From the NCBI GenBank assembly GCA_013398175.1, contig VZRZ01001003.1:311075-375074 (forward strand): a stretch of DNA of 64,000 bases. Reading direction: 5' to 3'. The notes beneath the pieces were generated by a model. It did not search any database and was not told the DNA's origin. It was given only the letters and a program-made list of their open reading frames with translations. Of the stretch, positions 50,497 to 59,915 are shown one piece after another (positions within the stretch are counted from its first letter, which is position 1; each line of letters opens with the position of its first letter). The DNA comes from Climacteris rufus. Lineage: Eukaryota > Chordata > Aves > Passeriformes > Climacteridae. A program made the translations under genes and the position numbers.

Positions 50497-52239
50497 GAAA
50501 GGGGTTAGATGTATGGATGTGATCCAGGCTGTCCCATTTGCCCTCAGGTCCAGAAATCAGGCCCTGTACCATTTTCCTGGCAGCATAGGTTTAGTCTTTG
50601 TGTACAAGAAATAATACAGCAATATGGAAATCCTGTCCTCTGCCCTCAGGAGGATGTGGGAAACCCTAAGAATATCTCTGAAAAAGATGAGGGACCACAA
50701 AAACTTGCCAGTCAAAAAATGAGGGTACCTACAAAAGGCTTTTACTGAGCAAAGATGAAGATCAATGCCAGCTGTTAGCAGAGTGTGCTGCTGGGGGCAC
50801 AGCTGACGACGGTGAGGGCAGCAGGATGGAAGGGTTGAATGTGTGGTAGGAAGAACCAAAGGTTGGAGCAACAACTTCGTGGCACTATCCCTATGGCCTT
50901 GCTGACTGCTTTCTGATCTCCTTCTTGGAAAGGTCACGGGCCCAGAATGGCTCACATCCATAGTGTTCCTACCTTGAAACAGTTGTACTGCATCTAATAC
51001 AAAGCCCACTTAGACCCAAAGGCAGATACAAAAAGCAAATGCCAAGAGAAGAGCCTAAGAACAAGGTAAGCAGCTAGTAAAACTGCATTACTTCCAACTG
51101 CTCATAATGTAGAGACTTTCTGAACCCAATGGGTTTCTCTTGCTTGCATTTGTCTCTTTCTCCTCTTTAATTTTGGTATATAAAGAATTGTATGCCAAGG
51201 AAATCCACCACTTAGCTACACACCAAGTGAACAAACTTCCTATGTGGTTTTACGCCTTCCCTCTAGATCCTGATAAACAATCAAACCTTATTAAAACCTT
51301 AATCAAACCTCAGCATCAGTCTGGGCTGGGTCAAACTTCTGCATGGCCACCCCCAAGCCATTGCTTTACAGACCTGGCTGTCCCCATTTCTTTAGCCTTC
51401 ACAAAGAAGTTTTTCCATATCGCTTCCTTTGCCTGAACCTTTTTCAGTCCTACTGTTGTATTTGGGTGATTGCAGCACTGTGCACAACTATTCCAGTTTT
51501 TTTGAATTTACTGGGTAGCATTCCATGCTCCCTTTTTAAAATTCCTATTCCATTCCTAACAACTGGCTTATGCTTTTGTGTGCTCCCTGTAATGTGAACT
51601 GATTGTGTCCGCATATTGCAGCCCTTGGAGCAAAGCCTGGCTTGGTGCTTGCCCCACAGATTTGGCACAAACCAATCCACTGACCTCACATGATCTGCAC
51701 AGTTTGTCTATCACACTCTTCCTACTGGAAGCTCACAGCTGTGGCTGCCCTGCCACATTCCTGTCAGCAGCTGGGGATATTCTCACAGTCCTTTCTTTCC
51801 TCTCATGCCCTTTCTCACCTCAGCCCAGGCCAGCCCAGTCTGCCCTACCACAAGGGCTAGATCCCCTCCTGCCCCCAAGTGGCCTAACTTCAGGTCTGAA
51901 ACTTTTGGCATTCTTTTCAGCTTGCCCTAGATATGAAGAGTGTCTGCTTTACCATCTGTCATATTTATTATTTTCTTCACAGTGACAACATGTGTGTAGA
52001 CTGTGGGCGGAAGGATGTAGTGTAGAGGACAAAAAAGGGTGCAAGGTTCAACAGGGTGAGTATAAGAACTGGGTTTTGTGAATAGGAAGAGACATTGAAT
52101 TCTTGACTGATTCACTGGATCAGTCCTTGGATTACCTAAAAAATGAACCACAGGTTGTTCAAGAAGACACCTAATTTCTCAGCTCCAGAACAAATCCTGG
52201 AGGTGACCCAAACCATAGCACAGACAACCTGAGGAACAG

Positions 52240-52560
52240 GGTTGCGACATGAACTGATTAAAAGATTGCTGCAAAGAGGAATGGAATGGTCTGCTCTTCA
52301 GATCCCCTGACAACAGGAAGAAAAACAGTACGTTTAAATTACAGGAAGGGACAATTAGGTTAGACAGTGGAAAGAACTTTCTGACGGTAAGAAGAGTTAA
52401 GCCCTGGAATAGCTCGCCTGGCAAGTGGTGCTGTTTTTCTAGCTGGCAGGTTGTAAGAACAGGTTAGACAAACATGCCAGGAATGGTTTAGGTCTACTTG
52501 ATCTTTTGTTGGGTCAAATGGAGAGATAAGATCACTTCTCCTGTTCTTCCCAGACTCACC
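52240..52560 (+). mobile_element. Old CR1-type LINE 3'-end fragment
   Basis: The fragment has the CR1 3'-region signature in order. ATTAGGTTAGACAGTGG lies near 52350, then a CTTTCTGACGGTAAGAAGAG block and TGGAATAGCTCGCC near 52405. AAGAACAGGTTAGACAAACA lies near 52457, followed by GGAATGGTTTAGGTCTACTTG near 52480. The match to older CR1 families of the archosaur/turtle type is good for the AGGTTAGACAAACA portion. Reading frames are broken. The ends are approximate. Confidence 0.75.
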
Positions 52561-55039
52561 TGCTACAATATTATCATTTTTCATCCCAGATTGCTAGAGA
52601 TAAAAATGGATTCTTTTTCCATGTTTTCCACTACTGCAAAAAGTAGCTTGTTATACATGACTAAAAATTCTGACAGACACAAAGCCACATTCTGTGCTTG
52701 TAAAAGTCAGAAAACCCAGAGTTAAACCAAAGGATCTCTGTCCAGTTCTGCCAGTTTTGCTTCATGTGCAGAAACTAAGTATGACACATTTTGTTTAAAT
52801 AATATAATATTTACTCATTAAATATATTTACCCCCTTTCTTTGGAACTCTTTGCCTTTTACCTATTGATTATTTCACAAGCTGAAAAGTAAAATGAGTGT
52901 TATGGCAGAAAGCCTCTTTTCAGAAATTGCAAATAGAAACCACTTCAGAATACCTCTGGTCAGGATTTATATTTGTTTGGCTTTGATTACAAAATTACAG
53001 ATATCTGCTTAAAGTATTAAAGCCAAATACAGGCCCAGGAGGAATTATATTCCCAGTTTTGAGATTATTGCATTGTATAGCCCTTGGTAATTAAATTTAA
53101 AAGCATTCTAAATAGTGGCCACTGGCCATTTTATGTGACAGCCTAAATAATTAAAAAAGTCTGTTTCAGTCCTGTATCCATTAAGTATATTTTTGTAATG
53201 TTTTGCTGCCTAGAAATGGTCTCTGCACCAAAATGTAGCACTAAAATCAGAATTTACCCTGTATCAGCTAGGCATCTGCATTCTGTTTTATGATCCTACA
53301 AGGATGTATAAAAGAAATAAGCTATAGCTATCCAGTAGAACTTTTCCCCTTTCAGAGATTATTGCTGAACCTTATTTCTTCAGCTTCTGTCCAAACAACC
53401 CATGCTCAACATTTTCCTCAATTCTTAGTTGAATGCTTATAATCTATGTGGAATTCCTTAGACTGCTGGTTGGAAATCACCAGCATTACCATCCCTGAAT
53501 TCACAGGCTTCCTATCTGGCTTTAAGAGAAACCTCAGGTTTGAGATTGGTTAAGCACCTGTCCATCTCTATAGACACCTAGAGTACCATATAGGTAGAGT
53601 CATTCCCAGAATTGTTTCTTCAATGTCACCTTCCCCATAAAGACCCAGGTCTTTGCAATCAATATGTTTAAGCCATGAGGGTGCTCTACACACCATGGCT
53701 ATTTTAGTGACTTATCACTATGCTCAAAGATTGTGCTCAGGCTACAGCAAAAAGCTTCACAGTTTATTTTCATGCTTTTCTAGGAAACTCTGTCTCACTA
53801 GTCAAGTGCAATCCTCTAGGCCTGTGCAAAGCATGTCTAATACCAGCTACCAGAAGGTGAAGGGACAATTTGCTTTGAACCTGAACTATGATTATGGGAT
53901 ATACACCTGCACGAACAGGACACTCATCTGAGACATCATATTCATACAATTCTCCTTCTTGGACCCAGGATGTGTAGATTTAATCTTAAATTCTAAACTG
54001 TCAGCTGAAAGCTTTTTCTGCAGGGATATCATATGTTAAACATCTGTCTGAGCTTAACAAACAGGATCAGGACAAAGCTGATGGAGAAGAGAGATTGCTA
54101 TGGGGCAGTTACACCTTTAAAAGGTTATTTCTAGATGTCTCAGCCTAAGTCAGTTGCTCATGCACCAAAAATCAATCCTCTTTCTACTCATGGAAGCTCT
54201 CTTCTATCAGGTGCCTCAGGCATGTGTCCTTCTGGAATGCTGCAGATGACCTCAGGAAACAGTGCTTTCCTTGCTCAGAGAATTGCAAAAATAAAAACTG
54301 TCAGTGTTATAAACATAATGAATAAAGAAAAATATTTTTTAGGATCAATGAACCACTGTTATGAGGAACTGAATTAGTATTGTTGACAAAGGTTGATTTT
54401 ATGGGAAAAATTGCTGAGACTACAGAAAACACTAAGTAACTCTCCACTGACATCCTCTGTCGGTCTTAATGTAATGTCAAAAGGGTTGTTACATGTTGTT
54501 GTACATGCTCAAACATGTACAGCACTCCAAGTTTTGAAAGAATTACTAGATATTTAAGGTATTAAATACATTTATCTCTAAAAATATTACAAAATACTTC
54601 ATGTGGAAATTTCATTAAAAATATGCACACTCAAGATGTAATACTATGGGAAAAAGATGAGGGTGTCTTTTCTTTTCAAGCAGCAATAACATTTATGAAC
54701 TTTCAATTTCCCATTTTTTTCGTCCACACAAGTTTTTTTCCAAAGGCAGGAAAGTGGTGTTTTCTACTTCAGAGAGGATGTGATGTGACATTGACAATGT
54801 CTTGACTTTTTTTTTTCTTTCCTTCCTCTTTAGGTTCTTTAGAGCTAGATACACAGAAGATAACAGTCCTGTGGTTTATCTATAGTCCAGAGACTCAAAA
54901 ACAATGATACAAGGTGAGTGAAACATCCTGCTGATGACAGTGTACCATAAAGAGAAAGAAACAAAAAAAAGATGGGAAGGTGACACAAAAAAAATTACAG
55001 TCATGTTTGAATCATCTGTGTGATTGCCTTTCATACTTT
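52561..55039. other. No gene recognised; one exon-like island
   Basis: AT-rich. The only structured item is an 80-bp island at 54834-54913 with a strong 3' splice-site-like tract and a consensus-like 5' splice site (see findings). Confidence 0.45.
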
Positions 55040-55330
55040 AAAAGTTTCTAAAGATTTGTGTGACTAAAAAAGCAAAGGATATCCTGAAGAATACTGAGGA
55101 ATTTCCACTTATTGTAGTTCATATGGATACCAGCTCCACACAAGTGAAGCAAGATGTGCAAGACAGAAGGACAGTGTTGGATACCCAGGAAAAAAGTAAA
55201 CCAGACTGGACATCACCATGTTGCACAACTCAGTGTTGCCAAAGAAAAGGTAACAAAGAAGATATCAGTTGTGAGTGGGCTGGAGTGCAAAGAAGCAGTG
55301 AGCAAGGGCTCCTGAAGTAACAAAGTGCAT
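55040..55330 (+). mobile_element. Probable CR1 ORF1-like remnant (esterase-type region)
   Basis: An 86-codon open frame starting at 55060 begins with a segment reading KDILKNTEEFPLIVVHMDTS. Residues of this type (an ILKNTE stretch, then hydrophobic VVH followed by a GTND-like motif) are characteristic of the esterase-like domain in ORF1 of CR1 retrotransposons. Here the GTND position reads DTSS, which would remove the conserved motif. Old CR1 pieces lie 2.5 and 7 kb to the left, so a further relic is plausible. The rest of the frame is not recognised. The sequence might alternatively be chance, and the family assignment is by motif memory only. Confidence 0.4.
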
Positions 55331-57567
55331 TTATATTCAACTCCTGGCTTCAAAATTCACAACAGTTTTCAGGAGGGCTTTCAGAAAGATTAGGAAGACA
55401 CTGAAGAGGAACATTAATTTGAATATGTAAAATTAGCATTGTTCCTATAGGAAGTAATGGAATAGCACAAGAGAAAGAGTAAGGATAAAAGCATTGCATG
55501 TCTATAGTTAACAATAGATTAATGCGATAGCTGGCTACAAAATGGTACTACACATCTTCAGGAAACCTAAAAATGCATGGAGTATTAAAGGAGAAACTTT
55601 GCCAAAGTAGTATGGACAATAAAATCTTATGGTGAAACACTTGGCTGAGCTGTAGGATAGCATAAGTAACAAGAGCAAAGAACAAATTGTGCTGGACACT
55701 TGCAGGAGATCATTGGAACTGGAAAGAAAAAGGAATCACTACTTTTTGTACAGCTTCTGAGGACACTCCAGAAGTTAGTGTAGTGGGGTTAGCAAATCCA
55801 CAGGAAGCTGTTTTGCTTGAGAAATATATTTTTGCTGTATACCTCACTGAAACACCAAGGGAAGAGAATATGTTAGGTGACAAACTGAGCTGACACATTA
55901 AAACAGCAACGGCTTATGTAGAGCAAGATCACTAAGCAGATCCACACTGGATGAGGTCTTTTCCAATCCGAACAGAAAAATCTGTCTCACAAATGCTCAT
56001 TTCAATTTTAAATATCACTACTTTAGTCATAGTCACTCTTGGTTACTATTAATGAATAGTTCTGTGAAAAGACATTATGTTATTCAACATCTTCAAGGCA
56101 CTGCCATTAGCCAATACACCATGTTATCATCCTTGTCCTTACACACTAGCTAAAAAGGATCAATCATTATTTGTCTGCTATTTTAAGTTGCAGTCACCCA
56201 TCAGAAAGCTGGACATGGCCACCTCTCTATTCAAGTTGTTATCATGCTCTTTGTATTACAGTAGATGCTACTAGAAAATTGCCCATGTGAACCACTTGAA
56301 AAGTATCCACACATGGTGGCTGGAGTCAGGAAGAGAATGACTGGCAAAGCAGGGCAGTCAAGCAGTCCCATTAATGGACAAAGAGGATTAATAAAAGACT
56401 GGATTTACCTTTTGCCTTTGATAACAACCTGTGTTCATTCCCCTTTTCCTGTGCATCGTCTGTTTCACCACACACCTTTCCACTGAACAACGAAGTAAAT
56501 AAAAACTGGTCATGCTGGTTGACATTGATAAAATCAAGTTCACAGGCAGATATTTCAAACCCTTTATTACTAAGGCCATAAACTACATATGCTGTTCGAT
56601 TAGGATATGATGAAAAGAATTTATTAGCAGATGTGTATTCAGCTACACTGTTTTACTGGCAGCTTTATGAGATTCTCTCCTAGGCTGACAGGTGCGGCTT
56701 GCCAGCTGCCTTGTACAGCAAACAGGGGATGGAGACCATGCCATGTGCAATGATTTAATCAGTTACCATCAACTGCTGGAAAATAAACAAGGTTTTGTGC
56801 ATTTCTTTCAGTCCCATGTATATTAATTGAAACCAAATATTACAAATGACACTGAAAAGAGTATCGTTGATCAGAGAAGACTTAAATTTAATAGGACACA
56901 GCCATGTAATACATAAATATAATAAAGCACAGTCATGTAATACATAAATATTTGGTTAAAAGATAGCAGAATTTTGTTAAACTTGGCAATGGGAAGTCTT
57001 TTGAAGTCTCATTTGTCAGTTTCCATTCGTGGGACAGTCAAATCTAGTCATTTGGGTCACAGCTGGCAAAAGAAAGATGATCCTCTTGGTTTATTGTTCT
57101 GATACAAAATTGTCATTACAAATTGAAAACACAGAGCAAATAAAAGAGGGCAAATGGAGAACTTGTGTGGTTACATATTTTTAACTGTTGCGTCTGGCTG
57201 TACTTTGTTTAATAGGGGTTGCAGAATTCAAGATGTCTATATCCTGGGTCTCATTACTATTGTTTAAAAATTTCTATACCACTAGTTTACAATTAAAATG
57301 TTCTTTCTCAATTCAGTTCTCATATCCCATGTTTTCAGTGCTCTAAATATGTGTAACCTGAACTAATATTTTATTAAGTATCTGACAGCTGCCTTGAAAC
57401 ATTTTTATTTCAAATATTTGCCTGTCAAAATAAAGATATAGGAGACTTTTTTCCACAGCCAAATGAGAATGTTCATACAATGTAAAGAAAAAGTAATATT
57501 GCTAAACTAAAGCAAGAACATTTTACGGAAGATACGTTGACTTTGTTTTTTGCATGTTTATGACAAA
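55331..57567. other. No gene recognised; left flank of the provirus
   Basis: Possible continuation of the 55-kb retroelement remnant to about 55.9 kb, not certain. The 56.6-57.5 kb part is AT-rich, with no repeat recognised other than the 31-bp-period duplication at 56897. Confidence 0.45.
56897..56951. repeat. 31-bp-period tandem duplication (about 1.8 copies)
   Basis: A 24-bp block starting cacagccatgtaatac at 56897-56920 recurs at 56928-56951 with one C/T difference, after a 7-bp spacer. Confidence 0.85.
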
Positions 57568-57571
57568 GAAT
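57568..57571. repeat. Target-site duplication GAAT, left copy
   Basis: The four bases immediately before the 3' LTR are GAAT, and the same four follow the 5' LTR fragment at 60249-60252. A 4-bp duplication is what gammaretrovirus-like (class I) integrases make. Confidence 0.8.
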
Positions 57572-57636
57572 TGTTGCCTGAAAAGGCTAGCCCAAAAACT
57601 GAGACTAGTCAGGAGTAAGGGAATAAAAGGTGGGTG

Positions 57637-57642
57637 TTTATT
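57637..57642 (-). promoter_or_regulatory. LTR polyadenylation signal AATAAA
   Basis: Minus-strand AATAAA about 65 bp before the LTR end, in the position expected for the R region. It is followed in proviral sense by pyrimidine-rich sequence. It would direct 3' processing of transcripts running leftward in the window. Confidence 0.65.
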
Positions 57643-57748
57643 CAAAAGGCCTTCAGAGGTACATTTAGGGCAGACAAAGCCCCCACAGGGGCATCACACA
57701 AAATGGACAACGAGTCACGAGTTCTCCACACGTTTGTAGCTTTGGTCC

Positions 57749-57756
57749 ATTTGCAT
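57749..57756 (-). promoter_or_regulatory. Octamer motif ATGCAAAT in U3
   Basis: An exact octamer (POU/Oct-factor type) on the minus strand inside the LTR, about 110 bp upstream of the polyadenylation hexamer. An ATTGG (inverted CCAAT) lies a little further upstream in proviral sense. Binding is inferred from sequence only. Confidence 0.4.
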
Positions 57757-57960
57757 ATCAGCATAAATTCACCAATTAAAACTTTGCAATTTCCCCCTAG
57801 CTCCCTTAGCTCGCTCCCCCGCCTTGAGAAGCTTGGGTCTGGGCAGCCTAAGTGTCCTTGAAGACTAAGTCCAGAGTGGCACTGTTATGTCTATAGAGAA
57901 AGCATACATGCCAGGCAATACAGACTTTGAAAAATATAAGGGTTAAAACCTAAGACAACA

Positions 57961-57971
57961 TTCCCCCTTTT
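57961..57971 (-). promoter_or_regulatory. Polypurine tract (plus-strand primer site)
   Basis: On the minus strand the sequence is AAAAGGGGGAA, directly abutting the U3 start TGTTG. This uninterrupted purine run is the RNase H-resistant primer site that defines the U3 boundary in retroviral reverse transcription. Its position confirms that the left LTR is the 3' LTR. Confidence 0.88.
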
Positions 57972-58007
57972 AGAGTCTTAACAAGGCCTCTACCTTGTTG
58001 AGACTCT
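57972..58007 (-). other. Near-perfect 15-bp stem-loop abutting the polypurine tract
   Basis: The arms are 57972-57986 and 57993-58007, with a 6-nt loop. Fourteen of fifteen positions are Watson-Crick pairs, and the remaining one pairs as G-T on one strand. It lies immediately 5' of the polypurine tract in the proviral sense. Such a stable hairpin is not a standard element of this location. In an RNA it could act as an export, processing or priming element, but no function is shown by the sequence. Confidence 0.8.
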
Positions 58008-58164
58008 ATTCTAAATATTCTAAATATCTACTTATAATACGTGTTTAACAGCAGTATACATTTAACAATAGTATATATGATCGAGAATAATAATTATACG
58101 TACTATGTTCAACTCTTAAACCCAAAATCAGCTTGGTAACCACGAAATCAGGCTGTGGAAGATA

Positions 58165-58213
58165 TAACCAGATGGGACTTGAACCCACAATCCCCAGTTT
58201 AGGATGTTATCTA
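58165..58213 (-). pseudogene. tRNA-Arg(CCU)-like 3' half embedded in the provirus
   Basis: Minus-strand 58204-58168 matches vertebrate tRNA-Arg(CCU) from the anticodon loop (TCCTAA, containing anticodon CCT) through the variable region and the T arm (GGTTCAAGTCC) to the start of the 3' acceptor strand (CTGG). Compared with the tRNA as I know it, 32 of 37 positions agree and all five differences are transitions. Upstream, a D-arm-like ATTAGATAA lies at 58205-58215 without the anticodon-stem 5' strand, so no full cloverleaf can form. No CCA follows. It is in the same sense as the provirus, so it is not an extended primer-binding site. It is unlikely to make a functional tRNA. Confidence 0.7.
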
Positions 58214-58251
58214 ATATGAATTAGTAAACAAATTGTTACTTTGGTTTACAG

Positions 58252-58383
58252 TCAATTGTTAGTTCTGTATCCAAGTGAATGTTTTCGGATACACTTTGAA
58301 ATAGAACCGTATGCAAATTCTGGTTCCAAACCTGACTCAGGGTTACCAAACTGTGTGAATAATAGGCACAGGAAAATAATCAT
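58252..58383 (-). pseudogene. env N-terminal stub
   Basis: An ATG begins five bases after the pol stop and opens a 43-codon frame ended by TGA. The first dozen residues (MIIFLCLLFTQF) form a hydrophobic signal-peptide-like start. The rest resembles the beginning of a mature surface protein only in position; I do not recognise motifs. No fusion peptide, no CX6CC-type motif and no transmembrane subunit follow, because about 290 bp separate the stop from the polypurine tract. Best explained as the start of env after deletion of nearly all of the gene. Calling it env is inference from location and the signal-like start. Confidence 0.5.
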
Positions 58384-58388
58384 TTAAA

Positions 58389-59915
58389 CTACATTATCTT
58401 CGTTTGTATCAGTCTCTGGTTTTCAGTTGTTTCAGGAGCAGAAGCCTTCTTGACTCTGGAGTAGTGAATCCAGGGTCCTTTGCCAGCAATTTTCACTGTG
58501 GTGAGGGTGGTCAGCAGGACTTGGAATGGCCCTCTCCACTTGTCCTGTAGAGGATCACTGTCCCACCATTTCACATAGACCCAATCTCCAGGTTGGAAGG
58601 GATGTGCAGGTGTGTCCAGTCCTATGGGTCTGGATAACACGATGTAATTCTGGAGTTTCTGCAAAGTGGAGCCTAAAGCCATTAGATACCTTTGCAAATC
58701 AAGTTTCCCTCTCATATGTATTTCCCCTGGAACATGTGGAATTTGATATGGCCTGCCATACAATATTTCATAGGGACTGATGTTATCCCTCCGCCTCGGC
58801 TGTATGCGGATCCTCAGTAAAGCTATAGGCAAGGCCTGAACCCATGTCATGGATGTCTCTTGACAAATTTTACTAATTTGGGTTTTGATTGTTCCATTCA
58901 TGCGTTCTACCTTACCACTTGCTTGGGGTCTGTAAGGTGTGTGCAGGTCCCAAGCAATCCCCAAAATTCGGCTAATTTCCTGAATCACATTTGCAACAAA
59001 ATGTGGTCTCCTATCTGATGACATACCCAAAGGAACCCCAAATCTTGGTATTATGTGATTAAGCAAAACTTTCACCACCTCCTTGGCTGTGTTGGTGCGA
59101 CAGGGGTGCGCTTCCAGCCATCCACTGAAGGTGTCAACTAACACCAGTATGTACCTGTATCCCTCTTTGCGTGGTAACTCAGCAAAATCTATTTGCCAGT
59201 AATCTCCAGGAAGATCCCCTGCCTTTGTTACTCCTAACACAACTTTTTTCTTTGTATCAGGACTGGTTTTGGAGCAAATCTCACATTTGCTCACTACTGA
59301 TTGTACAATGTCTGTCATCCCCTTTCCTATTACTACCTTTTTCAGATGTTTCAAAAGGTTTTCAACCCCGAAATGTGTGCTTTCATGTTCTCTTTGAGCT
59401 AGCTCTCGAAGGATTAGGGGTGGAACAGGTGTAATAGCCCACCCATTTTCTGTGATCTCAGCCTTAAGACATTTGATTAACTTGTGATCTGTCTGATCAC
59501 ATTTTGGGGTGAACCCTGACAAATCAATCTCTTTTTGTATAATTACTGCAAGAATACCTTTTTCTGCAGCCCTTCTTGCTGTTTCATCAGCAAGGCAATT
59601 TCCCAATTCTGGAGTGGTTTTCCCTTTTTGGTGACCCCTACAATGCATGATGGCTACTTCTGCGGGTTTTCTGATGCTCTGCAAGGGGGCAAGGATCTGT
59701 TCAGTGTGTTTGATTTGATTACCTTGATCGTTCAGCAGTCCCCTCTCCTTCCAGATGGCTCCATGGGCATGGACAACACTAAAAGCATATTTAGAGTCCG
59801 TCCATGTATTTACCCTCTTTCCTTCACTCAGGTCCAGGGCCCTTGTCAGTGCAATCAGTTCAGCTTTCTGTGATGACACATCTGCTGGCAGGGCCTTCGC
59901 CTCCATCACCTTGTC
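58389..59915 (-). pseudogene. pol: end of RNase H and complete integrase (ERV)
   Basis: A 507-codon open frame from GTG at 59909 is in frame with the upstream RT/RNase H frame and separated from it by a TAG. RNase H residues E17, D38, H93 and D108 are present. Integrase follows: an HHCC zinc finger (H175, H179, C209, C212), the catalytic triad D241, D299, E335 with exactly 35 residues between the last two, and a C-terminal SH3-like domain with W-R-G-P-F near 458-462. The conserved residues after the second Asp read DRRP where the family has DNGP. The frame remains open for over 1.5 kb despite other damage. The initiator is not real; this is a segment of a once larger Gag-Pol. Confidence 0.92.

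Larger units (their letters stand above)
48111..52239. other. No gene recognised; one exon-like island
   Basis: AT-rich to about 50 kb, then somewhat less so. Frames of 126-150 codons (50557-51009 minus; 51605-51985 plus) lack recognisable domains. A 73-bp island with splice-like borders at 51983-52055 is described in findings. Confidence 0.45.
57572..57960 (-). repeat. 3' LTR of the provirus (389 bp, complete)
   Basis: The ends are TGTTGCC...GACAACA on the + strand, giving the TG...CA terminal dinucleotides and short inverted repeats TGTTG/CAACA. In proviral sense U3 starts at 57960. An octamer (ATGCAAAT) lies at 57749-57756, a polyadenylation hexamer AATAAA at 57637-57642, and U5 ends at 57572. 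The polypurine tract adjoins the U3 end, as required for a 3' LTR. No clear TATA box is visible. The first 86 bp of U3 match the 5' LTR fragment with seven substitutions and no gaps. Confidence 0.92.

Noticed and set aside
50557..51009. 150-codon minus-strand open frame
   Set aside because: No recognisable motif; it overlaps a + strand frame; residues look like translated non-coding DNA.
51605..51985. 126-codon + strand open frame
   Set aside because: Ser/Leu/Pro-rich without domain or conserved motif; length is within chance for the locally less AT-rich DNA.
58165..58213. Functional tRNA gene
   Set aside because: Only the 3' half is recognisable and the cloverleaf cannot form, so it is annotated as a tRNA-like relic, not a gene.
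59535..59873. 112-codon + strand frame inside the provirus
   Set aside because: Shadow of the minus-strand pol frame, which has clear RNase H and integrase residues.
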